DNA from: Streptacidiphilus fuscans
GTDB lineage: Bacteria > Actinomycetota > Actinomycetes > Streptomycetales > Streptomycetaceae
Direction: 5' to 3'
DNA length: 64,000 nucleotides
Assembly: GCF_015690355.1 (NCBI RefSeq)
Contig: NZ_JADPRT010000007.1
Span: forward strand, 1 to 64,000
This document shows positions 50,423-59,489 of this stretch, one piece after another. A program made the translations under genes and the position numbers. The notes under the pieces are model-generated. The model made no database searches. It saw only the letters and a list, made by a program, of their open reading frames with translations, and was not told where the DNA came from. Position 1 is the stretch's first letter, and every line of letters starts with the position of its first letter.

Positions 50423-51712
50423 CTACGCCGCCGCAGGCGCGGCGCTCGGGGGCGAGGCGGGTGCCGGCACCGCAGGTGCCGGTGCCACGGACGCGGGCAC
50501 GGCGGACACGGACGCGGCTGCCGCATCCGTGACCGTAGCCGTAGCCGTAGCCGCCGTGACCGCCGTGACCGCACCGACCCGGGAGACGGGCAGCCCCGTT
50601 CCCGTGCCGCCGATGACGTGCTGGTAGTGCTCGATCAGCTCGTCGCCGACGGACTGCCAGGTGCGCGACTCGACCTCGGCCCGGCCCGCCGCGCCGAAGC
50701 GGGCGCGCAGCTCCGGGTCGGCGGCGAGCTGTTCGACCGCCCGGGCCACCGCCGCGCCGTCACGCGGCGGCACCAGAAAGCCGGTGCGCTGATGGGCGAT
50801 CAGGTCCAGCGGCCCGCCCACCGCCGGGCCGACGGCGGGGATGCCGCTGGCCATGGCCTCCTGGATGGTCTGGCAGAAGGTCTCCATCGGTCCGGTGTGC
50901 GCGAAGACGTCGAACGAGGCGTAGAGCGCGGCCAGTTCGTCGCCGGTGCGGCGTCCGAGGAAGACGGCTCCCGGCAGGCTCTGCCGCAGGGCCGGCTCGC
51001 TCGGTCCGTCGCCGATGACGACGACCCGGACGCCGGGCAGCGCCACGGTCTGCGCAAGCAGGTCGACGCGCTTCTCGGGCGCCAACCGGCCGACATAGCC
51101 GACCAGCACCTCGCCGCCCGGGGCGAGTTCGCGTCGCAGCGCCTCGTCGCGGTGACGCGGGTGGAACCGCGCCGAGTCGACGCCGCGCCGCCACAGGTGC
51201 ACCCGTGGGATGCCGTGGGCGGTGAGGTCCTGTGCGGCAGGGGTGGACGGGGCCAGCGTCCGGTCGGCGGCGCAGTGGACGGTGCGCAGCCGCCGCCAGG
51301 CAGCCGCCTCGCCGAGCGTGCTGCCCGCCCGGTAGGCGCGGGCGTACCCGGCGATGTCGGTCTGGTAGACGGCGACCGTCGGCAGGCCGAGGCGCTCGGC
51401 CGCCGCCATGCCGCGTGCACCGAGCAGGAACGGGCTGGCCAGGTGGACCACGTCGGGCCGGTGCCCGGCGATCAGTTGCTCCAGCTTGCGGCTGGGCAGG
51501 GCGATCCGGACCTGCGGGTACCCGGGCAGTGGGATCGCCGGGACCCGGACGACCGGGCAGGGGTCGGGCGCACCGACCGGACCGGCCGGTGCGGGAGTGA
51601 TGACAAGGGGATCGTGGCCGCGCCGGACCAGATGTTCCGCGGTGCGGAGCACGGAGTGGGCGACGCCGTTGATGTCGGGCGGGAACGACTCGGTGACGAG
51701 GACGACACGCAT
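50423..51712 (-). CDS. GT4-type glycosyltransferase (MgtA/PimB-like)
   Basis: A 429-residue GT-B enzyme. The N-terminus is MRVVLVTESFPPDINGVAHS, the pattern of actinobacterial alpha-mannosyltransferases (MgtA/PimB group). The donor domain has GYVGRLAPEKRVDLL and an E-x7-E motif, METFCQTIQEAMASG. About 45 C-terminal residues are a low-complexity Ala/Val/Thr/Pro tail encoded by hexameric GTAGCC repeats (near 50534-50552). Mannose specificity is inferred by resemblance only. ATG 51712 heads the three-gene unit that continues with 50412 and 49180. Confidence 0.9.
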   Translation of the reverse strand: MRVVLVTESFPPDINGVAHSVLRTAEHLVRRGHDPLVITPAPAGPVGAPDPCPVVRVPAIPLPGYPQVRIALPSRKLEQLIAGHRPDVVHLASPFLLGARGMAAAERLGLPTVAVYQTDIAGYARAYRAGSTLGEAAAWRRLRTVHCAADRTLAPSTPAAQDLTAHGIPRVHLWRRGVDSARFHPRHRDEALRRELAPGGEVLVGYVGRLAPEKRVDLLAQTVALPGVRVVVIGDGPSEPALRQSLPGAVFLGRRTGDELAALYASFDVFAHTGPMETFCQTIQEAMASGIPAVGPAVGGPLDLIAHQRTGFLVPPRDGAAVARAVEQLAADPELRARFGAAGRAEVESRTWQSVGDELIEHYQHVIGGTGTGLPVSRVGAVTAVTAATATATVTDAAAASVSAVPASVAPAPAVPAPASPPSAAPAAA

Positions 51713-51901
51713 GCCTGCGTTATTCCGAGCCGCGGCGTGCAGGGAGGCACGTCGATCTGACGGATCGGCGAACGCCGCGCGAATCCTCTCTCGCTGCGGG
51801 TACGCACGGCCACGACCTGCGGGATTACTGGGGCTCGGGTGGCACGACCGAATCCCGGGACGGACGGTCCGGCACGCGCCCGCGTACCGGAGACAGCCCG
51901 T

Positions 51902-51970
51902 CGACGTCAGCGGACATCAGCCGACGTCAGCACGGTGGGCCGACGTCAGCACGGTCCGCCGACGGTCAGC
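51902..51970 (-). repeat. Direct repeats around CGACGTCAGC
   Basis: CCGACGTCAGCACGGT is found at 51921-51936 and 51940-51955. Shorter relatives flank them, CGACGTCAGC at 51902-51911 and CGACGGTCAGC at about 51960-51970, the last within the HEAT gene's final codons. Meaning unknown; replication slippage is likely. Confidence 0.75.
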
Positions 51971-53465
51971 CCGAGCTGAGGCGGCCCCGGACGGCCGCGT
52001 GGACCTCGGCCTTCTCGCCGGGGTCTGCCGCGAGGCGGCGCAGCCGGTCCAGCACCCGGCCGTCGCCCTTGGTGAACACGTGCCGCGCGGCCAGTTCGCG
52101 GGTCGCCTCCTCGCAGTCCCAGAGGCACTCGACCGCCGCGCCGGTCGCGAAGTAGGGGTCGATCACCGCGAGTCCGCGGGCCGCGCTCTGGCGCAGCTGG
52201 GAACAGACCGTCTCCGCGTAGATGTGCCGCAGCACCGACACCGCCTGCCCGGCCGCCAGCCGGCCGACGCCTTCGACGAGCGCGCACAGGTCGGCGCCGT
52301 CGGCGCCCGCGTCCGAGACCTCCTGGTGCAGGGCGCTGACCACGAGCGGCGCGTCCTCGGGCCCGCCGGCGCAGGCGAGGAGTTTGGCGGCGGTCCGGGC
52401 GAGGCGACCGCCTGCGGGCCGTGCGGCCCAGGCGCGGGCGTGGACGAGGATGCGGGCGCCGCGCATCCGGCCCAGGGTGTCCAGGGCGAACTCGGCGACC
52501 GGCTCGGCGAGGTCCTCGGCCGCGTGCTCGATCAGTTCGGGGGCGCACACGTCGTCGATCTCGGCCAGGTGGCGCAGGGCGGCGCAGCGTGCGCCGGTCG
52601 CGCCGGTCCGCGCGGTGTCGCGGAGCAGCGACGCGTCGCCCGGCCCGGCGACGGCGGCGAGCAGCCGGGCGCCCGCGGCGGCACGGCGGACCGCGGCGCG
52701 GTCGTCGGCCGGACCGCCACCGGTCAGGCTGTCGCCGGTCGCGTCACCGCCGGTCAGAGTGCCGTCGCTCCGTTGGCTGGGGAAGCCGCCGCCCTGACCG
52801 CCGCTGCCCGCGTCCGCCCAGGCGAGGACGGCGGCGGTGCTCCACTCCGGCGTCTCCGGGCGGTCCATCTGGCGCTGCCACAGGTCGAAGGGGGCGCGCT
52901 CGGTGGCCGCGGCGACGCGCGGGTGGTCGGCCGCCCACAGGTGCCAGGGCCGTGGCTCGTAGGCGTCCCGGACGGCCGCGCGAAGGGCGGCGTCGCCCTC
53001 GGGGCCCTCAGGGAAGCGGTCCAGTACGGCGGCGGCGAGGACGCGCAGGCCGTCGTCGGTCTCCCGCACGGCGAGTTCGTCCAGAGCCCAGGCCCAGTTG
53101 CTGCCGTGCGCGGCGTAGCGGTGCAGCAGCAGCTGCGCGTCGCGGCGGCCGTAGCCGACCAGGCGTCCCAGCACGGCGAGGGTCAGACCGGTGCGCGACT
53201 CGCACTCGTCGAGGGTGTCCCAGGCGCAGAAGAGGTGCTCCTCCAGGCCGGTCAGCGGCGCCTCCAGCTCCATGTAGAGGCGTGCGTAGTAGAGGGAGCG
53301 GTTCTCGACCTGCCAGTCGCGGCGGGGGTCTCTGGTGACGCACTCGTCCAGGGCGGCGAGCGCTTCGTGACGCTCGGCCGCCAGAGCGTGCAGGGTGCCG
53401 TCCCCTCGGCCCCGCTGAAGCAGGCCGAGGAGGGAGGCGCTGGGCGCTATCGCGGGCTCGAACAT
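51966..53465 (-). CDS. HEAT-repeat protein
   Basis: A 499-residue alpha-helical solenoid. Repeated A/L-rich helical pairs occur throughout, for example GATGARCAALRHLAEIDDV and AEFALDTLGRMRGARILVHA. A Gly/Asp-rich linker sits at about residues 221-252 (GGQGGGFPSQRSDG). No enzymatic motif is visible, so it probably serves as a protein-binding scaffold. The ATG at 53465 is chosen over a longer reading starting at 53573 without a binding site. It is divergent from the PAS gene. Confidence 0.72.
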   Translation of the reverse strand: MFEPAIAPSASLLGLLQRGRGDGTLHALAAERHEALAALDECVTRDPRRDWQVENRSLYYARLYMELEAPLTGLEEHLFCAWDTLDECESRTGLTLAVLGRLVGYGRRDAQLLLHRYAAHGSNWAWALDELAVRETDDGLRVLAAAVLDRFPEGPEGDAALRAAVRDAYEPRPWHLWAADHPRVAAATERAPFDLWQRQMDRPETPEWSTAAVLAWADAGSGGQGGGFPSQRSDGTLTGGDATGDSLTGGGPADDRAAVRRAAAGARLLAAVAGPGDASLLRDTARTGATGARCAALRHLAEIDDVCAPELIEHAAEDLAEPVAEFALDTLGRMRGARILVHARAWAARPAGGRLARTAAKLLACAGGPEDAPLVVSALHQEVSDAGADGADLCALVEGVGRLAAGQAVSVLRHIYAETVCSQLRQSAARGLAVIDPYFATGAAVECLWDCEEATRELAARHVFTKGDGRVLDRLRRLAADPGEKAEVHAAVRGRLSSG

Positions 53466-53832
53466 GAGGTCAGCATCCGTTGCGGCGGTCCTGGTGGCAA
53501 TGGAATTTCGTGCACCCGGCGGTGGCCGGGTCGGTTCGGGTCCGCGACGGTGGCCGCGGGTGGATTGTGTCACCGGCTGTCGGGGTCGTCAGCCGGAAGC
53601 ACGGAATCTTACCGTCCGTGTGCACTCTCCGCACACGCGGACAAGGCCACCCAGATCGTTCGTAGACACCCGCAAGTGGGCTCGAAGCCCGTATTCTCGG
53701 CGGTGGCACGATCTTCAGGCATATGCCAAAGGCAAAACTTGGCCTGACTTCGCCCAAAGCCCTCCCCCGTCGCAACGCGCTGTGCGAGAGTCGTAACGGC
53801 CAGAGGGCCACCCCGAGCAACCGTGGGACGCC
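53466..53832. other. Divergent promoter region with palindromes
   Basis: 367 bases between the HEAT and PAS genes with no supported gene. CGTGTGC-ACTCTCC-GCACACG (53617-53637) is a perfect 7-bp-arm palindrome, and GGCATATGCC (53718-53727) is a 10-base palindrome. Either could be an operator; no regulator is adjacent. Confidence 0.5.
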
Positions 53833-54393
53833 ATGCACCCCGAACTCCCTCCCTCGTCGCTTCCGCAGCAGTTGGCTGTGGTCCGCGCACAGCTGGAGGC
53901 CTCGATCGCCGACTGCCAGGACCGCTCCGAGCGGGCACTGCTCGCGCACGCCTGTTCGCACCTGGCTGAACTGGAGCGGTGCTCCACCGCTCTCTCATTC
54001 GGCTCGCACACGTCCGCGTCGTCAGCCGCGTCCACGCCCGCCGTCGACGGCGAGGGTGGCACGCTGCTGGGCGACGCGGAATGGGACCTGGTCCACGACG
54101 CGGTGGACTGGTCCGCAGAGATGTACCGGATCTTCGCCCGGGCCCCGCAGGAGGGGCCGCTGACGCTCGATCAACTCCCGGGCGCGCTGCACCCCGAGGA
54201 CCGCCGCGCGGTCTCCGGGCTGCTCACCGCCGCACTGGTCGACGGCAAGCCGATAGACGCCGAGTTCCGGCTCCAACTCGGCGACGGCACGGTGCGGTCG
54301 GTCCACTGCGTGGGCGCGCCCCAACTCGCCGCGGACGGCTACGTCGAGGCCGTCTGGCTGGCACTGCGCGACCTCGGCCGCACGGCGGCCTGA
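53833..54393 (+). CDS. PAS-fold protein
   Basis: A 186-residue protein. The N-terminal half is helical with a heptad-like run (LAVVRAQLEASIADCQDR). The C-terminal half is a PAS_3-type domain: DWSAEMYRIFAR, LDQLPGALHPEDRRAV, then FRLQLGDGTVRSVHCVG. No output domain is attached, so it is a stand-alone sensor or partner protein. Start ATG 53833 has a weak upstream site; GGACGCC precedes it. The stop is followed by a hairpin. Confidence 0.75.
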   Translation: MHPELPPSSLPQQLAVVRAQLEASIADCQDRSERALLAHACSHLAELERCSTALSFGSHTSASSAASTPAVDGEGGTLLGDAEWDLVHDAVDWSAEMYRIFARAPQEGPLTLDQLPGALHPEDRRAVSGLLTAALVDGKPIDAEFRLQLGDGTVRSVHCVGAPQLAADGYVEAVWLALRDLGRTAA

Positions 54394-54395
54394 AG

Positions 54396-54414
54396 GGCCG
54401 GGCGGCTCCCGGCC
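54396..54414 (+). terminator. Short hairpin terminator after the PAS gene
   Basis: GGCCGGG (54396-54402), five-base loop, CCCGGCC (54408-54414), directly after the stop and followed by a pyrimidine-rich stretch. It lies between convergent genes. Confidence 0.6.
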
Positions 54415-54465
54415 GAGCCTTGCCTGCTGTCCCTTTCCTGCTTCCCTTTCGAATTTCCTTCCTGC

Positions 54466-55938
54466 TCAGACGATCTGCGGCTTGACCGGGCGCGGCATGA
54501 CCTGGGAGATCTCCGTCCGCAGCTCGGAGACCGCGGGCAGCTTCTCGTAGCGCGCGGTCAGCCGGTACATCTGGCGCAGCCGGTCCCAGGTGCGGTGCGA
54601 GGACATCTCGCTGGTGGCGCTGAGCGCGAGCTGCGCGTAGCGCTGTGCCTCGTCGGGCTTGTTCGCCAGGTAGCAGGCGGAGGCCATGGAGATGTTGTCG
54701 AAGAGCATCGACCGCTCGTGCCCGCCCGAACGCAGCTGGAGGGCCAGCTGCGCGTGCCGCTGCGCCAACGGGGATGCGGTGGGGTCGTGGTCGGCCAGCG
54801 TGCGGTAGGTGAGCGCCTGCATGCCGTGCAGGTCGGCGAGGTCGAAGAACTGGAGCCAGGTGGGGCCCGGATCGCCCTTGTCCTGCGCGAACAGGTCCTC
54901 GGCCTCGCCCAGCGTGCGCCGGGTCGCCTGGCTGTGGCCCAGCGACGCGTGCGCCCAGGCCTCCACCGTGCGCAGCATGGCGCGGGTGCGCGGCAAGGTC
55001 TCCGTGTCCGTCCCCGCGTCCGCGACCCGCATCAGGTCCAGTGCGTCGCCGGGGCGGCCCAGGTGGACCATCTGACGCGCCGCGCGCGCCAGGGCCTCGC
55101 TGGCCCGCGGCCGGTCCTCGGACTCGCGGGAGGCGTGGACGGCCATGACGAAGTACTTCTGCGCCGTCGGCTCCAGGCCGACGTCGTGCGACATCCACCC
55201 GGCCAGCACGGCCAGGTTGGCCGCGACGCTCCACAACCGGCGTCGCAGGTAGTCGGGGTGATCGTAGGTCAGCATGCCGCCGACCTCGTTCAACTGGCCG
55301 ACCACCGCCTTGCGCTGCAACCCGCCGCCGCGTGAGGCGTCCCACTGGCGGAACACCTCGACGGAGGCCTCCAGTGCCTTGACCTCCTCCTCGCCGACAG
55401 GCCCCGCCTCGTAGAAGTCCAGTGCGGGCAGCGCCGAAGGGCTGCGCACCACCCTGCCGGACTCGTCCGGCGGCGGCGTGGCGGCCGGCGAACGCATCCA
55501 CTCGTACAAGGGGTTGGCAATGACGGCGCCCGCTGCGAGCGCTGTGCTCGCTCCCATCAGTCCGCGTCGATTGAGCATGAGGTCCATTCCCGTGAACTCG
55601 GTGAGGACCGCGGCCGTCTGCCCTGGGGAGGGTCTGGAGCTGTCGGGCGTGCCGGCTCGCACACCCGGCCCGTTGTTCCGCTCCCGTGCAAAGCCGAGGT
55701 CCTCCGGCGTGACAACTCGACCGAGCTGCTCACTGAACAGAGCCGCGAGAATGCGTGGCACCGGATCACGTGGGATCTCCCCGCGCTCGATCCAGCGGCG
55801 CACCCGTGAGGTGTCGGTCGACAGCTGCTGCTGACCGGCTGATGCCCCACGGCGGTTGACCATCCGCGCCAACTCGCCCTTGGACCAGCCCGTCAGGGCG
55901 AACAGGTCGGCGAGTCGGGTGTTCGGTCCTCTGTTCAC
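54466..55938 (-). CDS. NsdA-like TPR transcriptional regulator
   Basis: A 490-residue protein of the streptomycete NsdA/NsdB type. The N-terminus NTRLADLFALTGWSKGELARMVNRR is HTH-like, and SRVRRWIERGEIPRDPVPRILAALF is a characteristic family segment. A TPR-like helical C-terminus follows. An internal twin-arginine stretch RRGLMGASTALAAGAVI (residues 124-140) resembles a Tat signal but lies mid-protein. NsdA-type proteins repress sporulation and antibiotic production in Streptomyces; that role here is inferred. GTG 55938 is the start. Three 10-bp repeats lie upstream. Confidence 0.82.
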   Translation of the reverse strand: MNRGPNTRLADLFALTGWSKGELARMVNRRGASAGQQQLSTDTSRVRRWIERGEIPRDPVPRILAALFSEQLGRVVTPEDLGFARERNNGPGVRAGTPDSSRPSPGQTAAVLTEFTGMDLMLNRRGLMGASTALAAGAVIANPLYEWMRSPAATPPPDESGRVVRSPSALPALDFYEAGPVGEEEVKALEASVEVFRQWDASRGGGLQRKAVVGQLNEVGGMLTYDHPDYLRRRLWSVAANLAVLAGWMSHDVGLEPTAQKYFVMAVHASRESEDRPRASEALARAARQMVHLGRPGDALDLMRVADAGTDTETLPRTRAMLRTVEAWAHASLGHSQATRRTLGEAEDLFAQDKGDPGPTWLQFFDLADLHGMQALTYRTLADHDPTASPLAQRHAQLALQLRSGGHERSMLFDNISMASACYLANKPDEAQRYAQLALSATSEMSSHRTWDRLRQMYRLTARYEKLPAVSELRTEISQVMPRPVKPQIV

Positions 55939-56302
55939 GTCAAGCCCCCAGGTTCCTCGGCGCTTTCGAGGCTAACCACCCGTCATGTGCCAGGCGAGCA
56001 TTCGCCAGGGTTCGCCAGGGTTCGCCAACTGCCACGCTGCCGGTCACTCGGTGTGTTGTAGAGACGCGCCTCCTCAACCTGGTCGGTTCGCCGGCCGGAC
56101 CCCAGGGTTACGGGTGTGGCGCATGGGGTGGCGTGCAGTCGCCACGCGCCAGGGCTCGCCCGGGAGACGCAACTCCCCAGGGTGCGCCGACCGGGTTCCG
56201 GCCCGTTCGGCGGCGGTGCGCCACCCCACCAGCGGTCGACCAACCCCCGGCCGACCGGCGGCAGCCCGCCACCGGACACACGAAGGGACCAGGACCCACC
56301 TC
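55939..56302. other. Divergent promoter region of the NsdA-like and APH-type genes
   Basis: 364 bases without a supported gene. The NsdA-like end carries three 10-bp repeats (56001-56030). The APH-type end has AGGGACCAGGA just before ATG 56303. Open frames across the middle lack start signals. Confidence 0.5.
56001..56030. promoter_or_regulatory. Three 10-bp direct repeats upstream of the NsdA-like gene
   Basis: TTCGCCAGGG at 56001-56010 and 56011-56020, then TTCGCCAACT at 56021-56030. On the NsdA strand they read as (TG)GCGAA elements. Period is one helical turn. They lie about 65-90 bases upstream of the GTG start, suitable for autoregulation. Confidence 0.65.
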
Positions 56303-57409
56303 ATGTACTCACAGGCTCTCTCGCCCGCACCGGTGTCCCGCCCCCAGCAGCCGTCCGTCCCGGGCCCGCTGCGGCGTCGGCCCGCCATCGGGCTGGATCC
56401 CCGCGGCCGTGAGCAGGGCGGCGCTCAGCTCCAGGCCCGTCCGGCCCACGCGGCCCAGCAGCTCCGTCGCCCCGTTCCGACGCAGGCCCGGCCCGCCGCC
56501 GCGCCGCGCACGGAGAACCCGGCCGAGCGCTCGCCGCAGGTCCGCGCCGCGCTGGCCCACATCGCGCGGATATCTCCCTCCTTCGTCCCGCGCCAGCTGA
56601 TCCGCGACGGACGACACGTGCTGATCGCCGGTACCGCCGGTCGTACCCCGGTGGTGGCGAAGTGCCTGGCGCGGCCCGGCGAGGACGTCGAGGGGACGAT
56701 CCAGTTCCAGCGAGAGATCGCCACCTACCGTGCCTTCGTGCGTCACCGTCCGCCGGCGCGCCAGCCCAAGCTGGTCGCCGCCGACAGCGAGCGCTGCGTG
56801 CTGCTGATGGAGCGCGTCCCCGGCCGTCCGGCCGCGCGGGAGCGCCACCCCTCGGACGCTCCGACGCCGGGTGAGGTCCGGGCGATCGTCGGCGCGGTCC
56901 GCGCGCTGAACCTGTGGCGCCCGCCGACGGACGTCTTCGACCGTCCGCTGGACTACGGCCGCGAGGTGGCCCGCTACCACGCGCTGGGCCTGCTGACCGA
57001 CCGCGACGCGGGCGACCTGCAGCAGCTCCTGCACGGACTGGCCCACCAGCCCTGGCAGTTCTGCCACGGCGACGCGCTGCTGACCAATGTGCTGCTGGCT
57101 CCGTCCGGCCCGGTCCTGGTCGACTGGGAGCAGTCCGGGTGGTACCTGCCCGGCTACGACCTGGCCCTGCTCTGGACGGTCATGTCGGGCGACACCGGCG
57201 CGCGGCGTCAGCTGAGCCAGGTCGCCCAGGCCGGTGGAACGCTGCCGCGCGACGCCTTCCTGGTCAACCTGATCCTGCTGCTGATGCGGGAGCTGCGCCG
57301 TCACGACGTGCCCGGCGCGGGCGAGGAGCAGCGCATCCTGATCCGCCGCCTGCACGAGGACGCCGCGCTGGCACGGCGCGCGGTCCGCGCCGCCGTCGGA
57401 ACGCGCTGA
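56303..57409 (+). CDS. Aminoglycoside phosphotransferase-family kinase
   Basis: A 368-residue protein. The first 90 residues are Pro/Gln/Arg-rich and probably disordered. A kinase-like domain follows with the ATP lysine in PVVAKCLARPG. The catalytic loop is FCHGDALLTNVLL with His255 and Asp257, and the metal-binding Asp is in VLVDWEQSG. APH-fold enzymes phosphorylate antibiotics, choline or other small molecules; the substrate is unknown. Start ATG 56303 follows AGGGACCAGGA. It is divergent from the NsdA-like gene. Confidence 0.85.
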   Translation: MYSQALSPAPVSRPQQPSVPGPLRRRPAIGLDPRGREQGGAQLQARPAHAAQQLRRPVPTQARPAAAPRTENPAERSPQVRAALAHIARISPSFVPRQLIRDGRHVLIAGTAGRTPVVAKCLARPGEDVEGTIQFQREIATYRAFVRHRPPARQPKLVAADSERCVLLMERVPGRPAARERHPSDAPTPGEVRAIVGAVRALNLWRPPTDVFDRPLDYGREVARYHALGLLTDRDAGDLQQLLHGLAHQPWQFCHGDALLTNVLLAPSGPVLVDWEQSGWYLPGYDLALLWTVMSGDTGARRQLSQVAQAGGTLPRDAFLVNLILLLMRELRRHDVPGAGEEQRILIRRLHEDAALARRAVRAAVGTR

Positions 57410-57510
57410 ACGGGTCGGTCGGCGCCTCCCGGGCCGACCGGCCGAGACCAACAGCAACCACCGAAACCACTGCTCGTCACCAGCGCAGCTGGCCACGACC
57501 GGCCGTGACC

Positions 57511-57528
57511 GGCCGCCGAAAGGCGGCC
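57511..57528. terminator. GNRA-tetraloop hairpin between convergent genes
   Basis: GGCCGCC (57511-57517), loop GAAA, GGCGGCC (57522-57528): a compact, stable stem between the APH-type gene and the acyl-CoA dehydrogenase-like gene. Confidence 0.7.
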
Positions 57529-57571
57529 CACGACAGAGCCATGACCCATCGGGTCGGGCGAGAACAGCCGG

Positions 57572-58762
57572 TCAGCCGAGCGACCGGCCCGCTTCGGCGA
57601 GGAGGACGTCCTCCCGGGGCAGCAGCGCGCGCAGGCTCACCGCATCCCGCAGCTGGCGTTCCAGCGGCCAGCCACGGGTCAATCCCTGCGCACCCGACAG
57701 GTCGACGCAGTGGCGCACGATTCCCAGCGCCCGCTCGGCCACCCGCGGTGCCAGCAGTGCCACACGACGCGTAGCGTCGGAGGCGCCGGCATTCCGGTCC
57801 ACGCTCGGAGCCTCGTTCAGATCCTCGTGCGGGTCCCCAACCGGGTCCGCGGCGTCGAGAGAACGGGCGAGAGCAGTCAACAGCTCCTCGGACTCGGCCA
57901 GTTCGACCTCAAGCCGACCGAGCTCCGCCAGCGGCAACTCCTTGATACTCCGCCGCAGCCAGGCACGCGCGGACGACGCGACGCCGACGGCGACGGCCGC
58001 CACCGCGAGACGACGCGCGGCCTCGTCCCATCGACTCGACGCGGCCAGGCGGGCTTCCAGTCGGGCTTCGTCATCGAGCACGACGTCCTCGAAGCCGACG
58101 TCCTGGACGGCCCGCGCGCGGAGCCCGAACTGCTCGGTGCCGGGTTCAATGATCAGCCCCGGGGCGTCGCCGGGCAGCAGAAACGTTGCGGCACTCCGGT
58201 CCTCGGCGACCACGGCTTCGACCGTCATCCAGTGCAGCGCCTCGGCTCCGGGCACGGACGGCTCGTGGCCCGTCAGCTGCCAACCGTCGGCGGTCCGTTC
58301 CGCGCGCACGCCGGAGCGGCTGCGCAGCGTCCCGGCGAGTGCCGGTCCGCGCTTCGACTCCGCCAGCAGTGCCTGGTACGCGCCGGACGGCCAGCGTGGC
58401 GACCGGTCCTCGGCGGCATGGACGAGCAGTGTCTCCGCCGCCAGCAGCGCCACCGACGGGTCGCCGCTGCCGAGCGCGGCCAGCAGGCCGACCGTCTGCG
58501 CCAGGCCGGCCGCCGGTCCGCCGTGGCGTTCCGCCACCGTGACGGTCAGCAGTCCGGCGGCGTGCAGGGTCTCGACCCCCTGGTAGGGGAAGTCGGCCTC
58601 GCGGTCCTGCTCCTCGGCACGCGCGGCAAGCAGGTCGACGACGCGCGGCAGCGCCGCCATCACCCGGGCCAGCATCTCGGCCTGCGCCGCGCCGGAGCTC
58701 GACGGAGCGCGCCGGGTCGAGGTGGAGGACGGGGTCGACGAGGTGGTGCGGTTGGGGGTCAC
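57572..58762 (-). CDS. Acyl-CoA dehydrogenase-like flavoprotein
   Basis: A 396-residue protein of the acyl-CoA dehydrogenase fold. A Ser/Thr-rich N-terminal 20 residues precede HAAGLLTVTVAERHGGPAAG and WQLTGHEPSVPGAEALHWMTVEAV (middle domain). The C-terminal helix region has GASDATRRVALLAPRVAERALGIVRHCVDLSGAQGLTRG. The catalytic glutamate cannot be assigned with confidence, so it may be an oxidase or monooxygenase relative. GTG 58762 lies 19 bases downstream of the 164-residue gene, forming an operon. Confidence 0.8.
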   Translation of the reverse strand: MTPNRTTSSTPSSTSTRRAPSSSGAAQAEMLARVMAALPRVVDLLAARAEEQDREADFPYQGVETLHAAGLLTVTVAERHGGPAAGLAQTVGLLAALGSGDPSVALLAAETLLVHAAEDRSPRWPSGAYQALLAESKRGPALAGTLRSRSGVRAERTADGWQLTGHEPSVPGAEALHWMTVEAVVAEDRSAATFLLPGDAPGLIIEPGTEQFGLRARAVQDVGFEDVVLDDEARLEARLAASSRWDEAARRLAVAAVAVGVASSARAWLRRSIKELPLAELGRLEVELAESEELLTALARSLDAADPVGDPHEDLNEAPSVDRNAGASDATRRVALLAPRVAERALGIVRHCVDLSGAQGLTRGWPLERQLRDAVSLRALLPREDVLLAEAGRSLG

Positions 58763-58781
58763 AGTCTCGGTCCGGCTCGGC

Positions 58782-59276
58782 TCAGACCTGGAACATGTCC
58801 GCGGGAAGCGGCTTGAGCAGCTTGTAGAGGTCCTCGCTGATCGGCCGGTCCCAGGTGACCACGGTGACCTGGATGTCGTCGCTCCGCCCGAACTGCACGC
58901 AGGCGAGACGGCCCTCGGTCAGCTTGACCTTCTTCACGATCAGCAGCGCGTCGTCCAGCATCACCGGGAAGTCCTCGGTGTCGAGCACCCCGACCGGCTC
59001 GTCGTTGCCGACGGCCGCCAGCATCTGCCGCACCTCGAAGGGGACGCCGTCCTCCGGCTCGCGCGCGGGGGAACCGGAGCGCAGGTTGCCGATCAGCATC
59101 GACGGGCCACGGCCGCCCATCAGGTCGTAGCGCAGCACCACGCCCTGGCAGGTGCCGTCCTCCGGGTCACTGAGCAGGACGGCGCCGAGGTCTCCAGGCC
59201 AGTCGCCCGGGTCCATCGCGAGAACGTCGAAATCCGGGCCTGCGGGAGTGCCGGAGCGGCGGCGAAGGAAAGCCAT
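58782..59276 (-). CDS. Hypothetical conserved-type protein
   Basis: A 164-residue soluble protein beginning MAFLRRRSGTPAGPDFDVLAMDPGDW. A mixed alpha/beta pattern follows and it ends FQV. No domain recognised. The start at 59276 precedes the acyl-CoA dehydrogenase-like gene by 19 bases, so they are probably co-transcribed. It lies divergent to the leader peptide region. Confidence 0.7.
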   Translation of the reverse strand: MAFLRRRSGTPAGPDFDVLAMDPGDWPGDLGAVLLSDPEDGTCQGVVLRYDLMGGRGPSMLIGNLRSGSPAREPEDGVPFEVRQMLAAVGNDEPVGVLDTEDFPVMLDDALLIVKKVKLTEGRLACVQFGRSDDIQVTVVTWDRPISEDLYKLLKPLPADMFQV

Positions 59277-59489
59277 GGGGCAATCGTACGTGTCCGTGAA
59301 CGTCGCGAACGCGTGGCCTGGCCCGGGATTCTCTGCCGACCCCGTTCGGGCTCCCTTCCGGCGGCTCCGCGGTTCCGGTTCGGTTCCGCTTCGGGTGCGA
59401 TCCGGCTCCACGCCTGACCCTGGCAACGCGTTCCGGGGGCGGGGATTCCGGGTTGACGAGCCGATCACGTTCCGATTACGGTCGGCGAC
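59277..59489. promoter_or_regulatory. Divergent promoter region upstream of the leader peptide
   Basis: About 213 bases between the 164-residue gene and the leader peptide. TTGACG at 59454-59459 followed after about 18 bases by TTACGG is a possible promoter of the leader transcript, a weak match to sigma-70-type boxes. Nothing else is supported. Confidence 0.4.
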
